A stretch of DNA of 64,000 nucleotides from Vanessa cardui. Taxonomy: Eukaryota; Arthropoda; Insecta; Lepidoptera; Nymphalidae. Every line of letters starts with the position of its first letter. Within the stretch, counting starts at the first letter, position 1. Below, one piece after another: positions 23,416 through 35,545 of this stretch. Where the stretch lies: positions 1,619,501 through 1,683,500 of the forward strand of contig NC_061130.1 of the NCBI RefSeq assembly GCF_905220365.1, written 5' to 3'. The notes beneath the pieces are model-generated. The model was not told where the DNA came from. It ran no database searches and was given only the letters and a program-made list of their open reading frames with translations. A program made the translations under genes and the position numbers.

Positions 23416-23967
23416 TTTTATATAAAAGAAAAAATACTTAATTTTTATATACAATAGTTTTGTAGTTAATACTTTTTTTATATATTTATTTATGTTAAAA
23501 AAGACAAATATAATTTTTGAAATTATTATTATTATTACTGACAAAAAAACTGTATGTATTGTTGTCTATTTAAATATTCTTGTCTTTTAAAATAAATCAA
23601 AAAGAGAAAACTGCTTAGTTAAACTAAACATACAAAATAAACGTAACAATCGTCATTAGGGTACTGATGACCATAATTGCCACGAAGACATCTAATTACA
23701 TCAAAACAAGAATAAATCAACTCGGAATTAGCGTCAAATTGTGGTCTAAGTAATCGCATTAAGGCACACATATATTCTATGTATGTACATTGATGACACA
23801 GTATTGTGGTAGCTTAATCATATCTGGTTGTCATTAATTATTCCCAAAGGGCGTGCCCTGCCAATCCGTAACTAATGAATATGACTATGCACCCATGTTT
23901 GCGCTGCTAGATATATTTTTAGTTATGTTAATTTAACTTGGTCGTGTTTTGACTGAAATGATTAGAG
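23416..23967. other. No gene seen
   Basis: AT-rich unique DNA with an (ATT)n stretch near 23520. Confidence 0.5.
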
Positions 23968-24120
23968 AATTGAAAAAGAGTAACTACTGAGTTTCTTGCC
24001 GGTTCTACTCGGTAGAATCTACTTTCCGAACCGGTGGAAGCTTCACTTAATTGTTAATTGACGATTCAAAAGTGCTTGTAAAAGCCCTCTTGAACAAAGT
24101 TTGTTTTGATTTGATTTGAG
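23968..24120 (+). mobile_element. Family D LINE 3' end, copy 4 (short)
   Basis: AAGAGTAACTACTGAGTTTC to TTTTGATTTGATTTGA, with TCTACTCGGTAGAATCTACT and GACGATTCAAAAGTGCTTGT inside. The tail has two GATTT units. Confidence 0.88.
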
Positions 24121-24654
24121 TATAGATCATTGATTCTAGCTTGAATCCGGACCGATATTTTTCTGTATACTTAATTTTCGTTCAAATATTTTGTGATCTA
24201 AAGTATTTATCAATTGCGGGAAAATTTGTCTCACGAGTGTTCACTAAGCGGTAATAAGAGTAGCAAAGTAGACTAAGCTTCTATTATTTAAAAGGTGAGA
24301 AGGTGATAGGGGTTAATTTTTTTTATTTTAAGCTTCTTAATTTTTTTAATTTGGCAACATACTCAATATTAAAATCGAGATAAAAATATTATAAATTCAA
24401 ATATACTCTTACCAATTGTGAATTGATATACAAGACTGGTCGTCTGACGGTTTCGAAGTAATAACGATTAAACAATCAACGACTTTGCAACTTTACTTTG
24501 CTTTGAATGCTTCTTATTCATTTGTTTTTAATTTGTACAGTACTCTGGCAACTATAAAAATTATTGTGATTTTTGTTTACCAATTAATGCAAGTAGCCAT
24601 ATTAACTAAGAGAGGCAGTTGTTTTAAAATCATAGAGAAACAAATATTTTTGTA
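24121..24654. other. No gene seen
   Basis: AT-rich unique DNA only. Confidence 0.5.
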
Positions 24655-24770
24655 GCTTAATTTATTTCTTATTACATCAGCTTTCTGCCAGTGAAAGCCG
24701 GTCCAGTCGTTCTAGAGGTTAGCAGGACATATACAGACAAAAATAAAAATAAAAATGTTATTTTGGTACG
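24655..24770 (-). mobile_element. Helitron-like element H, fragment
   Basis: TTATTACATCAGCTTTCTGC, CAGTGAAAGCCGGTCCAGTC and ATACAGACAAAAATAAAAAT also occur in order at 40985-41060. The ends are not preserved. Confidence 0.5.
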
Positions 24771-25117
24771 CATCTGAATCACACATGAATTTAGTAACAA
24801 TCGGTTATTTTAATGTTACAAGCAGACATTTCAATTTCATTATTTGTATAAATAAAAATACTTAATATGACGAGTTAAAAGTAATTGACGTTTTACGAGC
24901 TACATTCGTAATTGACAAAGAGAAAAAATAATACAGAGAGACTCAATATTAAAAAACATAATTATATTGCTATAAATAGCAATTATTGTTCATTTTTAGA
25001 TTGTTTTTCGTTCGTATTTTTTTTAATATTTTGTATGTAAGTAAATCATTTCTTAATGGTGAGGGGTCAATACGGCTCTAAGACATGATCACTCTAAATA
25101 TATTAAAAATTCTTTAC

Positions 25118-25265
25118 CTTATCAATCTGCCACCAGCATGGATAGTACCTGAAGTTACCCTGGCTCAATCACTTTTCAAATCTGAATATGTAATTTTTGG
25201 CAGTAGAATATCTGATGAATGGGCGGTACCTTCAGAGAAGGGCTTGCTCAAAACTTTATCACAAA
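25118..25265 (-). mobile_element. Family C retroposon, decayed piece
   Basis: TGCCACCAGCATGGATAGTA, TACCCTGGCTCAATCACTTT, GCAGTAGAATATCTGATGAA and AGAAGGGCTTGCTCAAAACT keep the family order. Confidence 0.6.
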
Positions 25266-25339
25266 ATGAAATTATTTTATGATTGTATTAAAGGTCTTAA
25301 CACCCATAATTTTTAAGTACATATATCATTTTTGATACA

Positions 25340-25484
25340 TTGACACATGTGCATTCCACCAACCGCATTGAAGCGTGGTGGAATATGTTTTATATGTTTA
25401 TATAATATATGTTTACCAAACCCTCTCCTTAATGGGAGAGGTGGCCTTAGCCCAGCAGTGTGAAATTTACCAGGCTGTCACTTT
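25340..25484 (+). repeat. SINE-A, 3' part with AT insertion
   Basis: ACACATGTGCATTCCACCAA, then GGTGGAATATGTTTTATATG followed by an inserted AT-rich piece, then CCAAACCCTCTCCTTAATGG and CCCAGCAGTGTGAAATTTAC. Confidence 0.75.
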
Positions 25485-25595
25485 ACTTTTCTACTTTTAT
25501 TATTGTGATTTAATCGTTCAAGTTATAATACTAACCTCCAGTTGCTTAAAAAGAAAATCAAAGGAGAATCAACTAATTTCACTTTAATCTGATTC

Positions 25596-25652
25596 TTATA
25601 ACGTAATCGATTTCTATCGACCAATAGTCGATAGAAATCGATTACGTTATAA
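25596..25652. repeat. Perfect 26-bp inverted repeat with 5-nt loop
   Basis: The left arm TTATAACGTAATCGATTTCT plus ATCGAC is the exact inverse of GTCGATAGAAATCGATTACG plus TTATAA. The loop is CAATA. CGACCAAT occurs at the apex and again just after the right arm (ACCGACCAATGAG), which suggests a template-switch origin. Confidence 0.95.
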
Positions 25653-26383
25653 CCGACCAATGAGCATTTAGTATTTATATAGATTAGGACTTTTTATCTT
25701 TATTATTATTACTATAAATAATAAAAAAAGTTACTTTCGATGTAAACAAACAAATACCTATTTATGATTACTGCATAAACATTACGGTCGCTATATATTA
25801 GATGCTTACCTGAAACAAAAAAATAAAATATTAGTAACTTAATACTATGCACCCATGAATACTAACAACCCAGAAACGATCTCGTGATCATCTAGCAAAA
25901 ATAACATTCATAGAACCAAGCAGTCTCTGTTATATTAAAGTTTCCCCTGTGTGTGACTGTAAAAGATACTCAGGGATAGTACCATAATCTATATAACGGA
26001 GCAGCATGCCCGAGCCCGTTTTTAAAAATAATGACGTCAGCATAGCTGGCGACACGAGTGTCAAAGTTTCGATCTTTAACCATCTTCCGTGGTATGAAAT
26101 AAAACTCAGGAAATAATCCTCTCTGATTTATTCCAATATGAGACGGTCCGATCGCTCCGACGGCTCGACCAAGTCTGTCGATACCGGCGGGCGCTTGATC
26201 TTTTATAACAAAAATAGGTGGGTAGACTATATAACAGTTGTTTACAAACATTAAAATATTTCAGAGTAATTTAACATTTCAAATTTCACCAAAAATTATT
26301 CATTTAACAATGAAACAGTTTTAAATTATTAAAATAATCATTTCTGGACATGTGTTTTTCTTAAACTCGTGGCTCCGCGCCGA
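25653..26383. other. No gene assigned; open minus-strand frame at 25970-26251
   Basis: A 93-codon minus frame contains IDRLGRAVGAIGPSHIGINQ and RGLFPEFYFIPRKMVKDRNF. The region 26010-26200 is GC-richer than its surroundings. I do not recognise the peptide; it could be a decayed element. Confidence 0.2.
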
Positions 26384-26420
26384 CATATATATATATATGT
26401 ATGCAAATATATATATGTAT

Positions 26421-26476
<56 letters not shown>
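26384..26476. repeat. (TA)n microsatellite with interruptions
   Basis: A long TA run broken by GTATGCAA and GTATACAC near its left end. The (IY)n-type frames on both strands are artefacts of it. Confidence 0.97.
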
Positions 26477-26479
<3 letters not shown>

Positions 26480-26571
26480 AAATTTCTTTTACATCCATTA
26501 ATAAAGATATATCCATAAAAACATTCGCATTAATAATATTAGTAAGATTAATTAATATCATGATAAATAAA

Positions 26572-26778
26572 TATTGGACATCACATACATTACTCTGATC
26601 CCAATGTAAGTAGCTAAAGCACTTGTGTTATGGAAAATCAGAAGTACCGTCGTTGGTACCATAAACACCCAGACCCTAGACAACATCTACATTGACTTAA
26701 CCAGGAATCGAATCCGGGAACTCGGAGTGGTGTACACATTAAAACCGGTGTACACACCACTCGACCACGGAGATCGTC
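26572..26778 (-). repeat. SINE-B, copy 5
   Basis: GGACATCACATACATTACTC, GATCCCAATGTAAGTAGCTA, CAGGAATCGAATCCGGGAAC (the inverse B box) and CACTCGACCACGGAGATCGT. Confidence 0.88.
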
Positions 26779-27597
26779 ATTATATGAATATTAAGTGTTT
26801 TATTTTTGAATAAAATAGCATATACTACTTTAGAGTTATATTCGAAATTCGTGAATCATTGAGTAAAATACAAGTATTATAGAATATTGAAGTATTGGTC
26901 ATGTGATTGAAACCACATTGGTATAAAAAGTGCTTATAATTAAAATCTTATTTCACCCACGTGACTCTCTTCAAGTAACGAGAATAAAACAAAAGTTATT
27001 ATAATTTTTGAATTTGGAATAAACATATTACAATATAAAAATCCAACATTTCTATTTGAATAAAACTCAGATGCATACAGTCAGACGGTACGCCATAAAT
27101 TCCCAACATTTACTCATCACAGAAACGCATTAGTCAGCTCGGTTAAAACAAATTGCCACTACTTTTAAAATCTAAAGGTGGAAAAAATCCAACAAACGTA
27201 TCTACGTCCAAGCCCCCGGCGCGGGGAGAGGGGTAATAGAGTGTCATCTTCAGGTAATAAATGATCGTCCTCGGTCCCCGTCAGAGGTAACGTTAGAAAC
27301 ACTGTTTTTACATACCACATACCGCACAGATTACCCCTTTTAAAAGCACGACTATAACCTACCCGCGTCCACCTCTGTACCATTGTAATTCTGACGTTAG
27401 TGAAATATGATAAGGCGCTACATTAATAACGCACAATGCCCTCGAATGGGTATCGTATAACATCTTTATGAAATCATACCAGAATAAAAGTTCGTAAGAG
27501 TATTTTGACGGCTTCGTTGAGATAAAAGATTTTAACGTCGTAAACAATGTTATGGACTACAATTGTAGTGGAATTTCTTATTTATTTAGAATATAGC
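26779..27597. other. No gene assigned; GC-rich patch at 27165-27400
   Basis: The patch includes GTCCAAGCCCCCGGCGCGGG and GATCGTCCTCGGTCCCCGTC. A 72-codon minus frame (27165-27383) covers it but has a low-complexity DDHLLPEDDTLLPLSPRRG stretch and no family match. It could be regulatory or an old insertion. Confidence 0.2.
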
Positions 27598-27865
27598 GTA
27601 CCCCCGGCTTCGCACGGGTACAATACTGATACGAAATATACTACAGAATTTGTTTATTTCCGACATCACATTGCAAACTTCTAAAATTATCAGCGTTTCT
27701 TTACTATATTGTCTATGTATTATGTACAAAAACCTTCCTCTCGAATCAGTCTATCTGTTAAAAAAAAACCGCATCAAAATCTGTTTCGTAGTTTTAAAGA
27801 TTTAAGCATACAAAGGGACATAGGGACAGAGAAAGCGACTTTGTTTTATACTATGTAATAATTAT
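27598..27865 (-). mobile_element. Helitron-like element H, diverged full-length copy
   Basis: CCCCGGCTTCGCACGGGTAC at the CTAG-side end, AAATTATCAGCGTTTCTTTA, AACCGCATCAAAATCTGTTT and AAAGCGACTTTGTTTTATAC. It pairs with 50595-50852, but both terminal motifs have mutated. Confidence 0.75.
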
Positions 27866-28339
27866 GTTTCTATATAACAATAAGTATAATAGGGTTTACA
27901 CTTTTTGGACAGTTAAAAGAGTCGGTATTTCGGTTCTTAGTTCAACGTTCAAATCAACCTACAATTTTGAAATTCAGATTCGGTAACCGAATCTTTCTCA
28001 TTCGAACTGAAACAGAAATGTTTTTCAAAAAAAATTTAATCTTATATGACTATAAAAAAAATAGACAAATTTTAATGAAACTTAATTCCCAGCGGATAGT
28101 CAAAGGAACATTTCCTATTCCGATCTTTACGAAACGAGCTACGAACTCGTGTAGTTCGTGATCCAATAATTATTGCTGTAATTCAAAAGCAAAATATTGC
28201 TTTGCGATGGATAAAAATACAATTATAGAAGACCACGATTCTGACTAAATCGAATCTGCGAATTTTTACGTCCAGACATAAAGCCACAGAGATTTATAGA
28301 TTGAAAAGGAATTTGTGTATTAATTACTAATTTAATTTT
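27866..28339. other. No gene seen
   Basis: AT-rich unique DNA only. Confidence 0.5.
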
Positions 28340-28625
28340 TTTTATGCTATAGGTTGGCGGATGAGCATATGGGCCACCTGATGTTAAGTGGTCACACCGC
28401 CCACAGACAATGGCGCTGTAAGAAATATTAACCATTCTTTACATCGTCAATGCGCCTCCAACTTGAGAACTAAGATGCTATGTCCCTTGTGCCCGTAGTT
28501 ACACTGGCTCACTCACCCTTCCAACCAGAACACAACAATACTAATCACTGTTGTTTGGCGTTAGAATATCTGACGAGTGAGTGATACCTAACCAGACGGG
28601 CTTGTACAAAGCTCTACCGCAAAGT
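28340..28625 (-). mobile_element. Family C retroposon, near full length
   Basis: T-tract then GCTATAGGTTGGCGGATGAG, GGGCCACCTGATGTTAAGTG, CTATGTCCCTTGTGCCCGTA and GGCTTGTACAAAGCTCTACC. Confidence 0.88.
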
Positions 28626-29219
28626 AATTATTAATAAATAAAGACAAATGGAAAATTTATATATCTATACATGAAAATCATAAATTGGAAACATAACCGT
28701 ATACCAATTTTCTCAACATATATTTCTTTTCACTGCTTACGAGTAAAGAAATCAAGACAGCCAAAGTATAAATAGATTGACGTAACGGTACGAAGTAAAA
28801 CTTCTTGTGACTGGAAGAAGTCCCAAAAATGCCTGTTCCATTAAGTTCTATTCCAAAACAACTCACAGCGGCAACAGGAAGCCTACTTCAAAGGAGAGGA
28901 AATTGCCTATCGCGGGCTTGTAGTAATCATAACGACGCTTACCAATCTAACTACGTCGAGTACGTTGTATTATGTTTAATGAAATACTTCTTAATTTAAT
29001 TGGCTAATAGAACATACCTTACCGAATCAAACTGATTGCCAATTGTCTTGTTTTAATAACCAAATAAAAAAAATATGGTTCCATGGATTTTTAAATATAG
29101 AACATTATTATTAAAATAAAAAATAAAACTGTAGAACATTTTTATGCTAAATTTTATGATTATATAACGCCTTTTTTAAATAATATAATAACACACCTTT
29201 TTTTCTTTTTTTTTCTTTT
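28626..29219. other. No gene seen
   Basis: AT-rich unique DNA between two family C copies in the same orientation. Confidence 0.5.
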
Positions 29220-29505
29220 TTTATGGAAAAGCTTGGCGGACGAGCATTTGGGTCACCTGATGGTAAGTGGTCACCATCGCCCATAGACAATGACGCTGTA
29301 AGAAATATTAACTATTCCTTACATCATCAATGCGCCACCAACCTTGAGAACTAAGATGCTATGTCCCTTGTGCCTGTAGTTACACTGGCTCTCACCCTTC
29401 AAACTGGAACACAACAATACTGCGTACTGTTGTTTAGCGGTAGAATATCTGATGAGTGTGTGGTACCTACCCAGGCGGGCTTGCACAAAGCCCTACCACC
29501 ACAAA
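29220..29505 (-). mobile_element. Family C retroposon, near full length
   Basis: Long T-tract, AAAGCTTGGCGGACGAGCAT, GTAAGTGGTCACCATCGCCC, GTGCCTGTAGTTACACTGGC and CTTGCACAAAGCCCTACCAC. It is one of the least diverged copies. Confidence 0.9.
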
Positions 29506-29978
29506 ATGAAAGACAATGCTACCAGATAGTTTCAAATAAAATATATGATTTTATTCAATACTCATAGGCGATTATTTGTGGAAAAAAATCTTCTTCTAAT
29601 TCTTCTTAGGACTAGGTATTAATTTCCGAACCGGTCATTGATTCCAACAATAAATAAGCAACTATAACTTCTATATCAAATAAACATTTCGATTCTGAAT
29701 TTGGATTTCATTAAATTATTTTTATATAAACACGTATTTACAAGGAAACTTCTCGAATAAAGTTACATAAACTCCATTAATATTTTCCTTTCCTTTCCAG
29801 AATTTCGCTATCACAGTCATCGGTCCCTCAAATATTGACAAACTCTCCGCTCAAAGCGGACTCGACGTTCAACTTTTAAGTATCTTAGATAAATTAAGAT
29901 TCCGGTTAATGTATTTCGAAATACGTCGAATGGGAATCGAGTCTTAACACTTCACTTGTTCTCTCGATATCTTCTTGT
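29506..29978. other. No gene seen
   Basis: AT-rich. TTAATTTCCGAACCGGTCAT near 29620 may be a scrap of family D. Confidence 0.45.
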
Positions 29979-30203
29979 ATTTTATTATCACAACGAAAAC
30001 AAACAACAACAGACTGTAAATTTCCCACTGCAGGCCTCCTCTCCCTTTGAAGAGAAGATTTTGAACATATTTCAGAATTTCTAAGAAATTAGACACATGC
30101 AGCTTTCCTCGCGATGTTTTACTTAACCGCCGACCACGAGATGAATTATATACACAAAATCACGCTTTCTAACCACTGGGCCATCTCAGCTCATTTTATT
30201 ATC
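29979..30203 (-). repeat. SINE-A, internally deleted, with target duplication
   Basis: ATTTTATTATC occurs at 29979-29989 and 30193-30203. Between them are AACAACAGACTGTAAATTTC, CTTTCCTCGCGATGTTTTAC and CTAACCACTGGGCCATCTCA. The middle block around GGTGGAATACACATGTGG is deleted. Confidence 0.92.
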
Positions 30204-31349
30204 GGCAGTACCTAATTGCCTTGGATTATCTGTATATAAATTTGATGCTATTATCTTTCTGTACAATATTAAAATTTGGAATCATATGCACTGAAATAAT
30301 TCTTTACTCAAATAAGATTAAATAAAGAACAATAAGGTACTTTTACTCAGCTCAAATAAGTGATAAGTACTAGATTTTAAATGAGCCTGTTTGAAAATCT
30401 ATGAATATCATCTTCACTTATCAAGCAATGGGTGTTATCTAAAATTATTGATTAAATAATCTATGAAGTCTTATTCTGGAAAAGTTCAATATGAAACTTT
30501 ATTAAAAAAAATTACGACGATACTACTTATTATGTAATATTACTTTGATATAGTAAAACATATTATTCTATTTAACATATTTTTGAGAACAAAGAGCAAC
30601 GCTGACGCAATATTTCGATTTCAAGCATCAAGGCAAAAATTTAGTGAATAATTTCACTGAATATTACCGAACGAATAATAGTAAAGAATGCTTTTGTGGC
30701 CCGGAACGGCCTCGTAGATGACATATTGGTTTACAAACGCGTATCCTATATGTATTACCAGCTGTACTACTACAATTTCTCGATCGTAATTTAATTCGAT
30801 CGAATTATTATTTATATTAAAAAAAAAAAAAATTCTTTCCATAATAAAGGTAAAAGGTAAAATAACACATAACACAAAACATATCCCCCTACCAACGATT
30901 ATTAATATTATGAAAAGGAAAGTTTATTGTTTATTCATAATTAATAATTGCCTATGTAATCACAAATTATTGAACAAATAATACAAGTGTATTAATATAA
31001 ATTAAAAAAAAAACTTTATTATCCTGTGAGATTAAGCCATTAAAATATCGTCTGTGTAAAATGATTTAAATGAAAAAAAGACATTCTTTTGGTCCGTGCC
31101 ATGAAAGGTACCCATTGTTACGGCACTCTTGAAAATTACTGTTTTGCAGCGCGTCTAAATGATTTATTACGACGTAATGACATCATTTTAGAATCTAGAG
31201 AATGCATAATGCAAGCGATTTTGTACTTTTAGTAACGCTCAAATTACTTTCGTTGTTTGATGAGTGAGACGTGTATTTATGTGAAATAAATGTTCATATT
31301 GTATGCAATATTTGGGCATTCTCGTTGGTCTTGTGTCTCGTTTATAGAC
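30204..31349. other. No gene seen
   Basis: AT-rich unique DNA. No repeat of the described families and no supported frame. Confidence 0.5.
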
Positions 31350-31545
31350 TATATTTCGCGCGCGGCTTCGCTCTTGTGTTAGGTTGGTTGTTATCAGCTA
31401 GGTAGAAAAGTAGCCTATGTCCTTACTTGAAATTCAAGCTTGCTTATTGCCAAATTTCATCAAATTCGGTTCATTGTTTTAGTCGTGAACGAGCGACAGA
31501 CAGACAGATCGACAGAGTTTTTACTTTTCTATAATTATAACCTAT
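31350..31545 (-). mobile_element. Helitron-like element E, degraded ends
   Basis: CGCGCGCGGCTTCGCTCTTG, AAAGTAGCCTATGTCCTTAC, CCAAATTTCATCAAATTCGG and GAGCGACAGACAGACAG. The CTAG motif has decayed. Confidence 0.75.
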
Positions 31546-32211
31546 ACTCTATAATACACATTGATTTATATTTTTTATTTATTTATGACAATATTAACCA
31601 AAATCTGAATTGTCACGGGCTGGAATTCCTTTAGTATAATTTAATAGTTTTATCAGAATAAAGTTAACAAAAGTCACTCGATCGACATGCATTCGAGACC
31701 GATGGTACCGCTTCGTTGGGAATATTCAAATTCTTTGCCATATCCGATAATACCGCTCTCATGCAAAATGCATACAATATCATTCTTTACTTCATACGCG
31801 AATGCTTTCCGGACGTAATTCATGTAAAACTGGCTTTATTTGAATTTTATGCTACCAAATTTTTGGTGATTCCTTAGCTTGATATATATGGTCATTCGTC
31901 CCAAACGAACTTACGAATTTTTCATTCCTTTGTTAGTAATGTATAACGCTCCTATAATAACTGCTTTATGGTTATTTTAGTATTTCATCAATTCCGTTTG
32001 TAATATTTAGGTTTCCGTACATCCGGTGACAAAACGTAACCAGTACTTGATCATAGCATGTAATTTTCCATCCTATCATACTGACATATAATAATTTAAC
32101 ATAATATACTCATACATATACTATATTTACATATCATGTATGCTATATATATGTATATTTGTTTATGTATTTGTGATAGTAATTGACAAATAAATCTGTC
32201 ACTACAGGTAA
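31546..32211. other. No gene seen
   Basis: AT-rich unique DNA only. Confidence 0.5.
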
Positions 32212-32480
32212 TCTCTACACTAAGGTATCTCAGTTAGATATTATGTTAAAAATCCCTGTGATTACACTGGCTCACTCAGCTTATTAAATCAGCAAATTAA
32301 AGTATTTGTGTTGAGCGCTATATTTTACGATTAGTGGCTGATATACCTATCTGAATGTACGAGATGTTACCAATTAAACTATTTAGTACAATTACAAGTT
32401 ATTAACTCCCTTGTACCCTGGTTCACTCACCCTTCAAATTGGAACACAATAATACTTAAATCCCTGTTTGGTCGTAGAAT
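32212..32480 (-). repeat. Two decayed family C pieces in tandem
   Basis: TGTGATTACACTGGCTCACT at about 32258 and CCCTTGTACCCTGGTTCACT at about 32409 are equivalent positions of the family, so two old copies or a duplication lie side by side. Confidence 0.5.
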
Positions 32481-34027
32481 ATATGCGTTAAATGAAATTT
32501 ACTCCCTATCACGAGTTAACGATTAGTGATACCTGCACCAAAAATTTGAAAACTTCTAGATTCTATATGGTGTTTATTTCTGTCAATACTTCACTAAAAT
32601 TAGGGTCAGAACAACAACAAAATGTAATACGCGATGTCCAAGCTAACTAAATTGCAAGAACATCTCGTCATCGTATTTGTACGAACCCTGAAAATCAATA
32701 CCCGATAGTAAATAAACCGATATAATACCAGAATATTGCGCCCTTCAAACTTAGACAACAACTAAAGTCGGTCTAAACTGCGTAAATGGCTTTTAAAACC
32801 GCAAATCAAATAGATGAATTGGCTCGACCGGTACGAGTTAGATTCTGTTACTAATGTACTTCATAATCCATTGAAAACTAACTTTCCAATTAAAATAACC
32901 CCCGTCTTTATTAGGCTGTACAGTTCAATAGCTACTGATCGCAAATTAACAAAATAGTTCGTTGGAGGTATTCAATTTGTGTTCATTATAAAATATGACG
33001 GTACATTTCATAAAGATGTCGAGTGGGCGTTTCCATAGATACAGGGGGTTGCTATAGGTGACTCCAATTGCCTCAGCATCCGTCGGGCTTCGTGATCGTA
33101 TGGTATAGGTAATGAACAGTTTGGTAACGACTTAAATTAATAAAAGCGACATAAATGAATATCAACAATTCCTTCCTTCTAGAAATTTGGAAAATTAACA
33201 TGTGTATTTGTGACATATAAACTATCGGAAAACTCTCTTGAAAAAAATCGGTATGATTCGTGTGTGACTCTAAATCGTAATATTGTGTCCATATGTTACA
33301 TGCATTAAATAAAAACGTGGTAAAATTAATAGGCCACTTTATATCAGAAGCCACTTTTGCAAAACCAAGAAATCTCACTATTTACCTTATAGTAAAAACT
33401 AGATATTATCTAAATTCGTATTGTAAAAAACATATTATATTTATCTCTATTTGTATCGATGCAATGTAGCTGTGGAATTATGAAAAAGATTTTAAAAATG
33501 TTAAGCAATTCGGAAACCACCCGCTCCCAACTTTTGGCACATGGTCGTTAACTCATTTGTAGACCAAGAGTACATAGCGAAATACATAAGTGTTAACATG
33601 ATGAAATTGAAGTAAACAGACAAGGTGACTCAAATTAATGAAATTTTCATTATTCGAGAAGAAGGCCAGACGTAAACCAATATTTTCGTCGTGACAGTAT
33701 TACACAGACTTTGAGGTTAACGGTCAGGTAGGTGGTATTGAGGACACGTAACTACAGTGGGTGAACGCCTAAAGGTCATGAGATGTCAAATGTAGGTTGT
33801 CCATTGTCTATCATATCAGCCTTCACGGCTTTGCTTGCAGAATGTTAAGAAAACATGTAAAACATGTAAAATGACTATGTCAAAATTCTAGCTTAAAAGG
33901 CCCATTTGAATAAATCGTCTCTATATTCCATAGTAAAAGATAATATAAATATAGATCGCGATTTCAAAGTAAGATATTTAATATGCGTTTTTAAAACTAG
34001 CGTTTTCACCATCATTTTATTTACTTC
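32481..34027. other. No gene seen
   Basis: A long unique AT-rich stretch. The 101-codon minus frame at 33073-33378 has no recognisable domain and ordinary AT composition, so I treat it as chance. Confidence 0.45.
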
Positions 34028-34185
34028 AAAATCAAAATAAACTATATTCAAGTGGGCTTTTACAAGCACTTTTGAATTGTCATTTAACAATTAAGTGAAG
34101 TTACCACCGGTTCGGAAAGTAGATTCTACCGAGAAGAACCGCCAAGAAACTCAGTAGTTACTCTTTTCCAACATTTAAAAAATTT
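34028..34185 (-). mobile_element. Family D LINE 3' end, copy 5
   Basis: AAATCAAAATAAACTATATT, CACTTTTGAATTGTCATTTA, CGGTTCGGAAAGTAGATTCT and AAGAAACTCAGTAGTTACTC. Confidence 0.86.
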
Positions 34186-34429
34186 GGTTACAAAAACTCA
34201 TAAAAGTATTTTGAACGAACTCATTGTATGAAGCTGATGTACTTTAAAATTATACAGTAGCCCTCCAAACATAAAACACAAGAAGTGACCTATTATAAGT
34301 AGTTAAGTATCAAACATTGTCTTTTATATCCATAGATTTTTTCGTACGTTTTTAGAAAGAAACGCCTGGAGTTAGGCTCGAGTTCCATCATAGGACACTA
34401 ATTACTGTAAATAACAGCATTGTAAATCT

Positions 34430-34586
34430 GTTTATTTGAAATGAGCAACTATGCAAATTTCTTGCCGTTTCTTCTCGCTAGAAGCTGCTTTCCGAAACGG
34501 TGGTAGTATTTAATTATTCACGATTCAAAAACACTACATTGTGTTACAAGCTTACCTGAATAAAATTGATTTGATTTGATTTGAAC
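34430..34586 (+). mobile_element. Family D LINE 3' end, copy 6 (diverged)
   Basis: CTTCTCGCTAGAAGCTGCTT, TCCGAAACGGTGGTAGTATT, TACAAGCTTACCTGAATAAA and a GATTTGATTTGATTTGA tail. Confidence 0.78.
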
Positions 34587-35545
34587 AAAATAATTTATAA
34601 CAGAAAATTAAATGATTACTAATTGTGCTAGAAGCGTTACAACCGCGTTTGACTTGTACCACTAATCGATTCCCGAGTCCTCATTACGAGTTGAACAACA
34701 AATAAACAACACCCGGCTATCGTCTACTCCATTATTGGACAATATTTACCGTCTCTTTTCTACATTATATTATTATGATCGTGTTTTCATAACTCAGTGG
34801 AGACATGGATGATTTGATTTAATATTTTAATTTAATCTCTTACGTTTCAAATATTTTTAAACAATATTTCTTTTTAATTTTTTATAGCTCAAGTAAAATG
34901 TTTCTCTTTTAAGATTTTTTGGTGATTATAAGTACCATATTTTAGGCTGAATTTAATTTCGATTTTTATTTTCGAGTATTCTATATATATACAAAATAAC
35001 AGATCCTTTTTGACTGCTTCATGATATCATATATCAGTCACGATATTTGGTGAGTAGGATCGTTTTATTGAAAAGCACTTCTTACGTAACTAGAGAGCCA
35101 CCCACTGAAATGTTTTGTTCCTTGTGCCTATCGCTCACCCTTTAAACCTTAACATATCAATACTAACTATTGCTGCTTAGCGGTAGGGTATTGGATAAGT
35201 GAGTGATACCGTATGTATCGTTGAGTACATTTAAATCCATTTCGGCCTTCCTTAAATATTTCTAAATCCGTACGATAGTAAATAAATAGAATGGCTCCAT
35301 ACGCCCAGTGATGAAAAAGATTAGTCCAAACTCATAACTAGGGCTTAGTGCATGGCCCTAATCGTCTCCTCTATCCCCACTTCTTATTAAGCAAAAGTAT
35401 AGGTTGTATGTTTCACGCAAAGTACTATCGTATTGCCTAGTTTTCTTTTTCATATAAATAGTTTATTAAGTGGAACGTAGTGGGTTATAATTGCCAATAC
35501 AGTTTAACATTCTCTAACCTTATTCGACGTTATGTATGTTTTTCT
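34587..35545. other. No gene seen; decayed family C at 35085-35215
   Basis: GTTCCTTGTGCCTATCGCTC, CCTTTAAACCTTAACATATC and AGCGGTAGGGTATTGGATAA are family C in minus orientation. The rest is unique AT-rich DNA. Confidence 0.5.

Noticed and set aside
26361..26598. Frames of repeating Ile-Tyr on both strands
   Set aside because: They are translations of the TA microsatellite.
27165..27383. 72-codon minus frame as a gene
   Set aside because: Low-complexity composition, no splice context and no family resemblance; kept only as a GC-rich patch.
33073..33378. 101-codon minus frame
   Set aside because: AT-rich codons, no recognisable motif, not distinguishable from chance.
33725..33840. Possible family C or SINE scrap (GGTCAGGTAGGTGGTATTGA, ACTACAGTGGGTGAACG)
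   Set aside because: Only short pieces match and their order is wrong, so it is not reported as a feature.
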